Shown: positions 1 to 9,115 of the stretch, in pieces
Numbering within the stretch: the stretch's first letter is position 1
Layout of the letters: each line of letters starts with the position of its first letter
Source of the DNA: Oryzibacter oryziterrae
GTDB taxonomy: Bacteria > Pseudomonadota > Alphaproteobacteria > Rhizobiales > Pleomorphomonadaceae
Direction: 5' to 3'
Assembly: GCF_021864535.1 (NCBI RefSeq)
Contig: NZ_JAKJIC010000011.1
Span: 62,001-126,000 of the forward strand
DNA length: 64,000 nt
The notes under the pieces: generated by a model
Seen by the model: the letters and a program-made list of their open reading frames with translations, nothing else
The model's database searches: none
Told to the model about the DNA's origin: nothing
Program-made: the position numbers and the translations under genes

Positions 1-1298
1 ATCGCCCGAAGTCCTCGCGCCGGATCGTCATCATCAGTGGTGACAATACCCGCACCTACACCATCAGCCCCGTGCTGCTGATCTGTGGCGTCGTGCTCGG
101 GCTCGGCCTGTCGGTCAGCCTGCTGGCGGCATCCAGCTATCTCATCTTCCGTGACGACCTGTTCGACATCGTCCATGCCCGCAATGCCTCCATGCAGCAG
201 GCCTATGAGGACCGCATCGCGCGGCTGCGCTCGGAGATCGACAAGATGTCGAGCCGGCAGATCCTCGACCAGGTGGCGATGGACGACAAGATCGAGCACC
301 TGATGTCGGCTCAGCAGAGCATTGCAGACCGGCAGCGTGCGGTGGCGTCGCTGATCGACAAGGCCTCCGGCATGGGGCTGATCGACGGAAAGGCAGCCGG
401 CAGCGCCGACCAGCGCGCCGAGGCAACGCCGACGCCCTCCCCCGCCTCGGCTTATGCCGAAGACGGGCGGGCATCGCTCATCGACCAGCAGTTCGACGCC
501 TTGCGGGCGACCGACGGCGCGAGTTCGGCACGCGGTCTGACCGTCCCGGGCAAGCAGGCTGCGGCTGCCCCTCTGATCGGCGCCGACGGCCACCCGGATT
601 TCAAGGCGCTGGCGATCCAGCTGGCCGCCGTAGACCGCGAACAGGCGCAAACCGTTGCCGCCATTGCCACTGCCGCCAACCAGAGGGCGGAGCAAGCGGT
701 CAACGTCATCAACAACCTCGGCGTTTCCGTCACCTTGCCGAAGGGAAGTGAAGACGAGGACGAGTCCGCCGTCGGTGGGCCGTTCATCCCGATGGGGAGC
801 GCCGAGGCGCTCAACTCGGCAATTGCCGATGCAGGCGCGGCCTTCGACCGGCTGCGGCGCGTCAAATCGGCGGCCGCGGCGATGCCGCTGACGCGCCCGC
901 TTCCCAATGCCGAGATGACGTCGAACTTCGGATCGCGCCGCGATCCCTTCCTGGGTTCCCTCGCCTTTCACGCCGGCATCGACTTCCGTTCGCCCGTCGG
1001 CACCAATGTGCGCCCGACGGCCGCTGGCGTCGTGACCAATGCGAGCTGGGCTGGCGGCTATGGCAACATGGTGGAAGTGGACCACGGCAATGGCATCACC
1101 ACCCGCTACGGGCATCTGTCGAAGATCCTGGTGCAGGTGGGCGACAGGGTGACCACCGACAGCATCATTGGCGAAGTGGGCTCGACAGGCCGCTCGACAG
1201 GCCCGCATCTTCACTATGAGACGCGCGTCAACGGCACCGCGATCAACCCGGTGAACTATATCAACGCCGGAATCAAACTCGCAGCGATCTTGCCCTGA
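1..1298 (+). CDS. M23 family metallopeptidase (murein endopeptidase), 5' truncated
   Basis: The reading frame is open from the left edge, so the start lies outside the window; the GTG at 72 is internal. The visible protein begins with a short basic segment, then one membrane segment (roughly the residues coded by 70-150), then a long helical and linker region rich in Ala, Gln and Glu, probably coiled coil. The C-terminal third is a LytM/M23 domain: HAGIDFRSPVG supplies the first His and Asp of the zinc site and GPHLHYETR the HxH pair. Proteins of this form cleave peptide cross-links of periplasmic peptidoglycan from an inner-membrane anchor. All metal ligands are present, so it is probably an active enzyme and not only a NlpD/EnvC-type activator. 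It converges with prfB across a terminator. Confidence 0.9.
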   Translation, partial: RPKSSRRIVIISGDNTRTYTISPVLLICGVVLGLGLSVSLLAASSYLIFRDDLFDIVHARNASMQQAYEDRIARLRSEIDKMSSRQILDQVAMDDKIEHLMSAQQSIADRQRAVASLIDKASGMGLIDGKAAGSADQRAEATPTPSPASAYAEDGRASLIDQQFDALRATDGASSARGLTVPGKQAAAAPLIGADGHPDFKALAIQLAAVDREQAQTVAAIATAANQRAEQAVNVINNLGVSVTLPKGSEDEDESAVGGPFIPMGSAEALNSAIADAGAAFDRLRRVKSAAAAMPLTRPLPNAEMTSNFGSRRDPFLGSLAFHAGIDFRSPVGTNVRPTAAGVVTNASWAGGYGNMVEVDHGNGITTRYGHLSKILVQVGDRVTTDSIIGEVGSTGRSTGPHLHYETRVNGTAINPVNYINAGIKLAAILP

Positions 1299-1413
1299 AG
1301 GCGCGTTGCAAGTGGAACAGTGAGACGGCCCTCGCCGAAGACGCTGAGAGGCCGGACAGCGAAGTGAACGACTTCGTCCGGACGCTCAACACCGCCTGAC
1401 CGGACGTTCAACA

Positions 1414-1458
1414 ATGAAAAAGGGCTGTGCCGGAGATGTTCGGCACAGCCCTTTTCAT
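1414..1458. terminator. Bidirectional intrinsic terminator between M23 gene and prfB
   Basis: A near-perfect inverted repeat with arms of about 17 bp (core AAAAGGGCTGTGCCG / CGGCACAGCCCTTTT) surrounds an 8-base loop. It has an A-tract on the left and a T-tract on the right, so it can work in both directions between the two convergent genes. Confidence 0.85.
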
Positions 1459-1480
1459 TTGGTGCGGAGCGTCGGGACGG

Positions 1481-2612
1481 TCAGTCGACGTCCTGGATAT
1501 CGGCCGGCTGCTTGCCGAAGGCCTTCTGGGCCAGGGCGGCTTCCATGAAGGGGTCCAGCGCGCCGTCGAGCACGTCGCTCGGCGAGGTGCTCTGTTCGCC
1601 GGTGCGCAGGTCCTTGACCAGCTGGTAGGGCTGCAGCACGTAGGAGCGGATCTGATGGCCCCAGCCGATGTCCGTCTTGCCGGCATTCTCGGCGTTGGCC
1701 TTCTCCTCGCGCTTCTTCAGCTCGGCCTCGTACATGCGGGCGCGCAGCATGTTCCACGCCGTGGCGCGGTTCTTGTGCTGGGAGCGTTCCGACTGACAGG
1801 AAACGACGATACCAGTGGGATAGTGCGTGATGCGCACCGCCGAGTCGGTCGTGTTGATGTGCTGACCGCCGGCGCCCTGCGCGCGGTAGGTATCGATGCG
1901 GCAGTCGCTTTCGTTGATCTCGATCTCGATGCGGTCATCGATGACCGGATAGACCCAGACCGACGAGAAGGACGTGTGCCGGCGCGCCTGGCTGTCGAAG
2001 GGCGAGATGCGCACGAGACGGTGCACGCCCGACTCGGTCTTCAGCCAGCCGTAGGCATTGTGGCCCTTGATCTGGATGGTCGCGCTCTTGATGCCGGCTT
2101 CTTCGCCGTCATGCATTTCGAGGATCTCGACCTTGTAGCCATGCTGCTCGGCCCAGCGCGTGTACATGCGCAGGAGCATGTTGGTCCAGTCCTGGCTCTC
2201 GGTGCCGCCTGCGCCGGAGTTCACTTCCAGGAAGGTATCGTTGGCATCGGCCTCGCCCGACAGCATGGTGGCGACCTGCTGCTTGACGACTTCGGCCTTC
2301 ATGCCCTTGAGGGCGTTCTCGGCGTCGTCGATGACCGTCTGGTCGCCTTCCATCTCGCCCAGCTCGATCAGCTCGACGTTGTCATGCAGATCGCGCTCAA
2401 GCTGAAGATAGCCGTTGATTCGGCCTTCAAGCTCGGTGCGTTCGCGCATGATCTTCTGCGCGCGTTCGGGGTCGTTCCAGAGGCTGGGATCTTCGACGAA
2501 GCCGTTCAGCTCGGCCATGCGTTGCTGCGAGGCATCCCAGTCAAAGATGCCTCCTCAGCAAGGCCATACCCTGCTTGATTTCGTCGACGATGGCCTCGAC
2601 TTCGGCTCGCAT
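1481..2612 (-). CDS. prfB: Peptide chain release factor 2, expressed by +1 programmed frameshift
   Basis: RF2 recognises UGA and UAA and releases the finished peptide. The main frame (2518 to 1481, 345 codons) carries the GGQ motif ([15 protein letters not shown]). The true start lies in another frame: ATG at 2612 opens a 23-codon leader ([15 protein letters not shown]...LLRRHL) ending at an in-frame TGA at 2543-2541. A +1 shift at CTT TGA C continues as DWDASQQR and joins the main frame, giving about 376 residues, the normal RF2 length. An alternative ATG lies at 2618, six bases upstream, behind GGAG. Conceptual translation without the frameshift gives only the truncated 345-residue form. 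The gene is downstream of, and on the same strand as, the M1 peptidase gene. Confidence 0.95.
2541..2555 (-). promoter_or_regulatory. prfB: prfB autoregulatory +1 frameshift site
   Basis: On the minus strand the sequence reads AGGAGG, three bases (CAT), then CTT TGA C. This is the classical RF2 arrangement: an internal Shine-Dalgarno-like hexamer three bases before the slippery CUU codon, followed by the UGA that RF2 itself reads. Low RF2 slows termination and favours the shift, giving negative feedback. Only the sequence is seen here; the mechanism is established for the E. coli gene. Confidence 0.93.
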
Positions 2613-2752
2613 GGACATGCTCTCCAAGATCAAAGTTCGGGTCACGTTCCGCCGGTCGTCGTCACCAGACGGCACCGCCGCGAAAGCGACTTTCGCGGCG
2701 GCGGGACCATAGGGACAACGACTGCCCCTGTAAATAGGCGTCTATGAACCGC

Positions 2753-4192
2753 TCAGCGACGGTGGCTCTCGACAAGCGTCGGCAGGCTCGCGCCGCTCGC
2801 AGCCTTGGCGATAGCGCTGGCCGACGTCCCGGGGAGCGTGGGCACCGTCGCGTCATAGATCCAGTGATTGAGGAAGTCGCGAAGGCTCTTGTTCCTGGTG
2901 ACGCGCACCACCGTGTCGACGAAGTCGGCAGTGGTCACCTTGTGATAGCGATTCTCGGTGGCCCACGTGCGCATCACCTTGAACAGCATGGGCTGACCGA
3001 TCTTCTTCTCAAGCGCGTAAAGCACCATGACGCCGCGGTTATAGGTGCGATCGGAGAAGAGATCCTCGGGCTTGTCCACGACGGCAGGGCCGACGGCGTT
3101 CTTCTTGACGTCGTTGTAGATGGCCAGCATGGCCTTGTCGTAGCCAGCCTTGTCGGCGCGGTTGGGCCAGAGCACCTCGACATAGGTGGCGAAGCCCTCG
3201 GCGAGCCAGAGATCCTTCCACTGCTTCACCGAAACCGAATCGCCGAACCACTGATGGGCCAGTTCATGCGAAACAAAGTCTGAACTGAACACGTCCTTGG
3301 GAAATACAGAAATCGACTGGGTTTCCAAAGCATATCCCAGCGTCGGATCATCAATAGCGACGCTGGAATAGGTTTCGAAGGGATAAGGCCCGAAGCGCGC
3401 GGCCAGATAGGGAATCATGTCCTTTGCGGCCTGGAAGCCGGCAATCGCTTCGTTGGTGGTGTCGGATGTGGCATAGGTGCGCACCTTGATGCCGCCCGAC
3501 GCCTTGGCCTCGACCACCTTGAACTGATTGACCTGAACGGTGGCCAGCCAGCTCGCCATCGGCTGCAGCATTTCGAAGGTGTAGCGGCGCTTGGAACCGA
3601 GATCCTTGACGTTGAGGAGACGTCCGTTGGTTGCCGCCTTGTAGGGTTCCGGCACCGTGACGCGGAAGGTGTAGGTGGCCTTGTCCTTCAGATCATCGTT
3701 GACCGGGAAGAAGGTGGAGGCGCCAACCGGCTCGCTGACCACATAGGCCGACTTTCCATAGGTCAACCAGCCGAGCACGACACCGGAGCCGTCAGGCGCG
3801 GTGGGGTCGGCGATGGGATCGGAGTTGCCTGAATAGGCGATCTCGACGGCGAAAACACTGCCGGACTTGATCGACTTGGTGGGCGTGATGGTCAGCTTGT
3901 CGTTGGACTGGTTGAAGCTGGCGGTCTTGAGATTGACCTTCACCGAGCTCACCGTCAACGCGTGCAGGTCGAGACTGAATGACGTGAGGTTGGCAGTCGC
4001 CTTGACCAGAAGCGTCGCCTTGCCGGCGATGTGGGCCGGCACCGGATCGACGGTCAGGGCCAGGTCGTAATGCTGGACGTCGATGCCGGCATTGCCGAAG
4101 GTCGGAAAAAAGGGATCGGATGCGGCTTGCGCAGGCAACGAGGCGACACAGGCCAGGACGGCCAGCGATGAGACGGCATACTGCAAGCGCAT
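2753..4192 (-). CDS. M1 family zinc metallopeptidase (aminopeptidase), exported
   Basis: This is a gluzincin aminopeptidase. HELAH at residues 309-313 supplies two zinc ligands and the catalytic Glu, and E332 in WLAEGFATY is the third ligand. The N-terminal ~200 residues match the beta-sandwich domain of M1 enzymes. I chose the ATG at 4192 because it gives a clean signal peptide (MRLQYAVSSLAVLACVASLPAQA) and has CGGAGG seven bases upstream; the longer frame to 4276 adds only a non-conserved extension. At about 479 residues it lacks the large C-terminal helical domain of PepN (about 870 residues), as do many short bacterial M1 proteins. It probably acts in the periplasm or outside the cell on peptides; the substrate is unknown. 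Confidence 0.88.
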   Translation of the reverse strand: MRLQYAVSSLAVLACVASLPAQAASDPFFPTFGNAGIDVQHYDLALTVDPVPAHIAGKATLLVKATANLTSFSLDLHALTVSSVKVNLKTASFNQSNDKLTITPTKSIKSGSVFAVEIAYSGNSDPIADPTAPDGSGVVLGWLTYGKSAYVVSEPVGASTFFPVNDDLKDKATYTFRVTVPEPYKAATNGRLLNVKDLGSKRRYTFEMLQPMASWLATVQVNQFKVVEAKASGGIKVRTYATSDTTNEAIAGFQAAKDMIPYLAARFGPYPFETYSSVAIDDPTLGYALETQSISVFPKDVFSSDFVSHELAHQWFGDSVSVKQWKDLWLAEGFATYVEVLWPNRADKAGYDKAMLAIYNDVKKNAVGPAVVDKPEDLFSDRTYNRGVMVLYALEKKIGQPMLFKVMRTWATENRYHKVTTADFVDTVVRVTRNKSLRDFLNHWIYDATVPTLPGTSASAIAKAASGASLPTLVESHRR

Positions 4193-4353
4193 GGAAAAGC
4201 CTCCGATCATTCGCTCCGGAGCAGACACGATCGACGGACGATCACGACGTGCCCGGGAGCTGAACCAAAGACCCAAGTTTCCACTGCGTTTCCGGTGGCG
4301 TCAACCCGCCGCGCGGAAATGAACCCAAACTATGTCCCCAGACCGCCGGCGGC

Positions 4354-6816
4354 TCAGTAGAGGCCGCCGGTGCCGGTGACCGCGGCGCGGTCGGCTTCCG
4401 GATTGACTTCCGTCGGAGCGCCCCAGGCGACGCCGTCGCCGCCGATCACCGAGTAGACGTCGGACGGGCCGGTGCCGGGCTTGAAGGCTTCGATGATGGA
4501 GTTGTCGCCACCAGAGGCGCGCATGCCGGTCTTGCGATCGATCGGGATCAGCAGCATGCCCTCGGGCACCTTGAACTCCTGCGGCGGCTGGCCGGCGAGC
4601 GCCTGGGCCATGAAGTCGCGGAAGACGGGGGCGGCCATCATGCCGCCGGTAGAGCCATGGCCCATGGGCGTCGGATGGTCAAAGCCGAGGAAGATGCCGA
4701 CGGTGAGATCCGGCGTGAAGCCGACGAACCAGGCGTCCTTCTCGTCATTGGTGGTGCCGGTCTTGCCGGCGATCGGACGACCGAGGCTCTTGATCACCGT
4801 GGCGGTGCCGCGCTGGACGACGCCTTCCATCATGGAGGTGATCTGATAGGCGGTCATGGGGTCGAGCACCTGCTCGCGCTCGTCGACCAGCTGCGGCTCA
4901 TCCTGGCCCTTCCAGTCGTCGGCGTTGCAATTGGCGCAGACGCGCTGGTCATGCTTGTAGATCGTACGGCCGAAGCGATCCTGCACGCGGTCGATCAGGG
5001 TCGGCTGCACGCGGCGGCCGCCGTTGGCGATGATCGAATAGGCATTGACCATGCGCATCACCGTGGTCTCCCCGGCGCCGAGCGCCATGGAGAGAACCGG
5101 CTGCATATTGTCATAGATGCCGAAGCGGCGCGCATATTCGGCGACCAGGGGCATGCCCATGTCCTGCGCGAGACGCACGGTCATCAGGTTGCGCGACTGC
5201 TCGATGCCGCGACGCAGCGTGGCCGGGCCGATGAAGCCGCCGCCGTAATTCTGCGGGCGCCAGATGCCGAGGCCCGGGCCCTGATCGATCTCGATGGGCG
5301 CATCGAGCACCACGGAGGCCGGTGTATAGCCGTTGTCGAGCGCAGCGGAATAAACGAAGGGCTTGAAGGACGAGCCGGGCTGGCGCATCGCCTGGGTCGA
5401 ACGGTTGAACTCGCTCTGGGCGAAGGAGAAGCCGCCAACCATGGCGCGAACGCGGCCGGTCTCGGAGTCCATGGCGATCAGCGCGCCGGAAATGGCCGGG
5501 AACTGGCGCAGACGGTAGTTGTCCATGCCCTCGGCACTGGTGCCGGTCTTCTCGACATAGATGACGTCGCCGGCATTGAGGATGGCCGCCTTGCGATCGG
5601 GAGCCGACGACGCCCACTTGGCCCATTTCATCTGGTCGGGCGTGATGATCGCCTTGACGCGATCGGCGACGACCTTGCCCGAGGGATCCCGGCCCGGCTG
5701 CAGGCCGATCGTCGCGCCGTTGGCGTCGACGCCGAGCACGACGGCGAGGGTCCATTCCGGGACGTCCCAGAGCGGCGGCACCTTGGCCAGCTCCTCGCCC
5801 CAGTCAGCGCTGACGTCGATGGTCTTGACCGGGCCACGCCAGCCATGCGCCTCGTCATAACGAATGAGCGCCTTCTGCAGCGCGCCGCGCGCGAAGATCT
5901 GCATCTGCGGATCGAGGGTGGTGCGCACCGAAAGGCCGCCTTCATACAGGCCCTTCTCGCCATACATGTTGAGCAGCGTGCGGCGGACTTCCTCGACGAA
6001 ATAGTCGGCGGCGAAGACCTTGGCGGACTGATCGCGCGGGGCCACGACGAGCGGCTTGACCTTTGCCGCATCGCCTTCGGCGCGCGTCACATAGCCGTTC
6101 TGCACCATCTCTTCGATGACATAGTTGCGGCGTTCGACGGCGGCGGCGTTGTCGCGATAGGGATTGTAGTTCTCGGGGCCCTTGGGCAGGGCTGCGAGAT
6201 AGGCGAGCTCTTCGAGCTTCAGGTCCTCGAGCGGCTTGTTGAAATAGGCGAGCGAGGCAGCGGCGACACCGTAGGAGCGGAAGCCGAGATAGATCTCGTT
6301 GAGATAGAGTTCGAGGATCTGGTCCTTGGTATAGGCCTGCTCGATCTTCAGCGTCAGCAGCGCTTCCTTGATCTTGCGATCCATGGTGCGCTCGTTGGAG
6401 AGCAGGAACACCTTGGCGACCTGCTGCGAGATGGTGGAGGCACCGACCATGCGCTTTTTGCTGCCCGACACGAGGGTGTCGAGGTTCTTCACCACAGCGC
6501 CGCCGAGGCTGACGACGTCGATGCCGGGGTGAGTGTAGAAGTCCTTGTCTTCGGCGGAAATGAAGGCCTGCTTGACGCGATCGGGAATCATCTGGATCGG
6601 CAGGAACAGGCGCCGCTCATGGGCATACTCGGCGGCGAGCTGGCCGTCGGCGGCGTGAACGCGCGTGACCACCGGCGGCTGATAGTTGCGCAGCTGGTCG
6701 ACATTGGGCAGCGTCTGGTTCAGCGAGTTGATATAAATCGCCGCTCCACCGGCCACGATGAGAAACACCAGGGCGCCGATGGAAAATATCCAGCCGAAGA
6801 ACCGCACAAAAATCAT
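4354..6816 (-). CDS. mrcA: Penicillin-binding protein 1A (bifunctional transglycosylase/transpeptidase)
   Basis: This class A PBP polymerises glycan strands and cross-links them. It has one N-terminal membrane anchor, then a GT51 domain with the catalytic Glu in SAEDKDFYTHPG and the signature GASTISQQVAK. An intermediate domain follows, then the transpeptidase with SxxK at S482-K485 (PGSSFK), SRN (IEQSRNL) and KTGT around K685. I start it at the ATG at 6816, which puts the anchor right at the N-terminus (MIFVRFFGWIF); an upstream ATG at 6849 adds 11 polar residues. The length (820 residues) is normal for PBP1A. It lies downstream of the amidase gene on the same strand, a common pairing in this class of bacteria. 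Confidence 0.95.
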   Translation of the reverse strand: MIFVRFFGWIFSIGALVFLIVAGGAAIYINSLNQTLPNVDQLRNYQPPVVTRVHAADGQLAAEYAHERRLFLPIQMIPDRVKQAFISAEDKDFYTHPGIDVVSLGGAVVKNLDTLVSGSKKRMVGASTISQQVAKVFLLSNERTMDRKIKEALLTLKIEQAYTKDQILELYLNEIYLGFRSYGVAAASLAYFNKPLEDLKLEELAYLAALPKGPENYNPYRDNAAAVERRNYVIEEMVQNGYVTRAEGDAAKVKPLVVAPRDQSAKVFAADYFVEEVRRTLLNMYGEKGLYEGGLSVRTTLDPQMQIFARGALQKALIRYDEAHGWRGPVKTIDVSADWGEELAKVPPLWDVPEWTLAVVLGVDANGATIGLQPGRDPSGKVVADRVKAIITPDQMKWAKWASSAPDRKAAILNAGDVIYVEKTGTSAEGMDNYRLRQFPAISGALIAMDSETGRVRAMVGGFSFAQSEFNRSTQAMRQPGSSFKPFVYSAALDNGYTPASVVLDAPIEIDQGPGLGIWRPQNYGGGFIGPATLRRGIEQSRNLMTVRLAQDMGMPLVAEYARRFGIYDNMQPVLSMALGAGETTVMRMVNAYSIIANGGRRVQPTLIDRVQDRFGRTIYKHDQRVCANCNADDWKGQDEPQLVDEREQVLDPMTAYQITSMMEGVVQRGTATVIKSLGRPIAGKTGTTNDEKDAWFVGFTPDLTVGIFLGFDHPTPMGHGSTGGMMAAPVFRDFMAQALAGQPPQEFKVPEGMLLIPIDRKTGMRASGGDNSIIEAFKPGTGPSDVYSVIGGDGVAWGAPTEVNPEADRAAVTGTGGLY

Positions 6817-7068
6817 GTTTCGCCCACTATCGGCCAAGACGGGGCGCAAGCGCCGCGCTAGCCCAATTTTTCCAGACAGACACCGATCCCATCAAGCCGT
6901 CGTCCACCGCCGACAGGATCAAAGTTACCGTGCGGATACCTCAATTCGCGCCGGAAAGCGAATGTTCTGGCCGCATTGATAATCGTGGGCTGCATTTATG
7001 GCGAAGGCTGGGCCGCCGCGTTGCCTATCTGCAACAGCGCCACCGTGCCGTGAGCCTTTTACATCGGA

Positions 7069-8307
7069 TCAGTGGGGCGAAAGCGACGCGGACTTCTGAC
7101 TGAGAAAGCGGAGAATCGCCTGGGTCATGGCGTCGGCCATGCGACTGCGCCACTCGTCCGAGGTCAGGAGCTTCTCGTCCTGTTCGTTGGACAGATAGCC
7201 GATTTCCAGAAGGACGGATGGCACATCATAAGCCAGCAGCACGCGAAAGCCGGCGGAGCGATGCGGGTTCTTGATCATCCGAGTGGTGGAGGAGAGATCG
7301 CCGACAAGACCGTTGGCGAAGAAGACCGAAAAATTCTTGGTTTCACGGCGGGTGAGATCGGTGAGGATGTCGTTCACCTCATCCGTCCGCTGCGTGGGGC
7401 TGAGGCCAGCGTTGCTGTCCGAGGCGTTTTCCTTGCTGGCCAGAGCCGCCGCCTCGCGGTCCGAGGCATTGTCGGACAGGGTATAGACCGTGGCGCCGCG
7501 GACTTCACCGACGTGTTCGGAGTCGGCGTGGATGGAAATGAAGAGATCGGCAACGTGGTCGCGGGCAAACTTCACACGATCGTCGAGCGCAACGAAGGTG
7601 TCGTCCTCGCGCGTCAGCATGACGGCGACCTTGCCGGTCGCCTCGAGGTGATCGCGCAGACGCTTGGCCAGCGCCAGCACCACGTCCTTTTCCATGGTGC
7701 CGTCGGCCGCGACCGTGCCGGCGTCGATGCCGCCATGACCGGGATCGATGATCACCAACGGCTTGCTTCGACTGGAGTTGTCGCTCGGCGAGGGCAAACG
7801 GTCCGACTTGCCACCGGACTGTTCGCCGTTGGCCGTTTCGCGCGCCAGCTGGGTGCGCTGTTGTTCAGCGGCAAACTCGACATCGGTGGCTTTCAGGAGA
7901 TCGACCACGAGGCGCGCCGGCTGTCCCGCGACGGCGGACAGGACGAAGGCCTTGTCGATCTTCACCGGGCCGGTGGCGTCGAGCACGATGCGCGAACGCC
8001 CGGCCGCAAATCCGCCGTAGCGCCAGCTGGCGATCAGCCCCCGCCCCTCCCCGCTGCCGGCGGGCAGCTGGAAATCAACTTCAGGAAGATCGATGACGAC
8101 ACGATAAGGCGACGCCAACGTGAAGGCGTTGACCTCGATTTCAGCAGTGAGATCAAGAACAAAGCGCGTGCGGGACTGATCGCCGACGACACGGCCGTCA
8201 ATGGCCGCCGGGGGAGCTGCCAGGCTCGAAACGCTTGTGGTGATCGCCATCATCAGGACGGCAACCACACACAGAACCGATTTTGCAATGACCTCGACTG
8301 TCCTCAC
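7069..8307 (-). CDS. amiC: N-acetylmuramoyl-L-alanine amidase, AmiC-like (AMIN + Amidase_3)
   Basis: The enzyme cleaves the amide bond between MurNAc and the stem peptide, mainly during daughter-cell separation. After a signal peptide there is an AMIN domain (about residues 40-150, septal peptidoglycan targeting), a low-complexity linker, and an Amidase_3 catalytic domain with zinc-ligand motifs IDPGHGGIDAG, SIHADS and LLEIGYLSN. The GTG at 8307 is chosen as start because GGAGAG lies about six bases before it and the signal peptide follows directly; the frame is open to 8391. It is transcribed away from rne and toward mrcA, with a 252-bp gap to mrcA. Confidence 0.9.
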   Translation of the reverse strand: MRTVEVIAKSVLCVVAVLMMAITTSVSSLAAPPAAIDGRVVGDQSRTRFVLDLTAEIEVNAFTLASPYRVVIDLPEVDFQLPAGSGEGRGLIASWRYGGFAAGRSRIVLDATGPVKIDKAFVLSAVAGQPARLVVDLLKATDVEFAAEQQRTQLARETANGEQSGGKSDRLPSPSDNSSRSKPLVIIDPGHGGIDAGTVAADGTMEKDVVLALAKRLRDHLEATGKVAVMLTREDDTFVALDDRVKFARDHVADLFISIHADSEHVGEVRGATVYTLSDNASDREAAALASKENASDSNAGLSPTQRTDEVNDILTDLTRRETKNFSVFFANGLVGDLSSTTRMIKNPHRSAGFRVLLAYDVPSVLLEIGYLSNEQDEKLLTSDEWRSRMADAMTQAILRFLSQKSASLSPH

Positions 8308-9115
8308 CCCGAACTCTCCGCAAACGGCTCGGCGCACAAGAACGGCATTACAGCAGGCTTTGCAACGTGCAAGGCCCCTAAACCCACCCAAGCAAGAAAC
8401 TTGGCTAGGGCATGATGGTTAACCACACCTTATCGCGCGGTGCATATCGGCGCGGTGCTTTGCAAGGGTCACGAATCGTTGAATGGAACGATGAGCCGCC
8501 TTGCATCTGGACAGGTACGCAAGTAAAAGAACAACAGGAGTCCGAATCCTCGTCCTCGCTACTAGAGAACGTGCAATTGGTACGGTCGTGCGTTTTATCA
8601 AAGCACGCGCCCGTCCCCTTCGGGGGTGTCTCCGGCGCCAACGCGCGGCATTTTGTCGGCGGGCACCGGATCAAAACACCTCACAAGGTCACCTGCTTCC
8701 AGCCCGATTCGGGCCGGATTGAGGCATTGGTGGGATGTGCGCCTGTAGCGGGCCGGAAAAGACGAAGGCTTCTCCGCGCGGTTCGCCGCCGGGCACGACA
8801 TTCACCGTTGTCCCGCTGCATTGGTTTTGCCGAGCAGTTTCAGGATGGGGCAACGCGGCTGAACAGAAAGAACGTACCGGACGTGTTCGCATTGGGACGG
8901 AACAGGATCGACAGGCAGGCGGGCGTTCATATCGCAACCGCTTCCTGTTCGGTTTCGTCTTGGACATCGCCGGATCTCACCTCGTTTCCCTTCACACACA
9001 TTGACGGTCGATCGCGTTCGAGCCAGCTCGCCGCGCGCAGTTCCTTGGCGGCTTCGCCAGGAAATGCGCATACCCGGCAGGGCCTTGGCCGCGCATCGCC
9101 GGGAGTTCAGGTTTT
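8308..9115. other. 808-bp non-coding region between amiC and rne (probable long rne leader)
   Basis: No convincing gene is seen. A rightward open frame covers much of it, but its translation is arginine- and cysteine-rich with no recognisable domain and it runs into rne out of frame. The region must hold the divergent amiC and rne promoters. A UUCG-type hairpin (CCCC TTCG GGGG, 8615-8626) lies about 490 bases before rne. Long structured leaders that let RNase E control its own mRNA are known in E. coli; whether this one does so is inference. Confidence 0.5.

Noticed and set aside
4277-4353. Extension of the M1 peptidase N-terminus beyond 4192
   Set aside because: The longer frame lacks a ribosome site and would bury the signal peptide.
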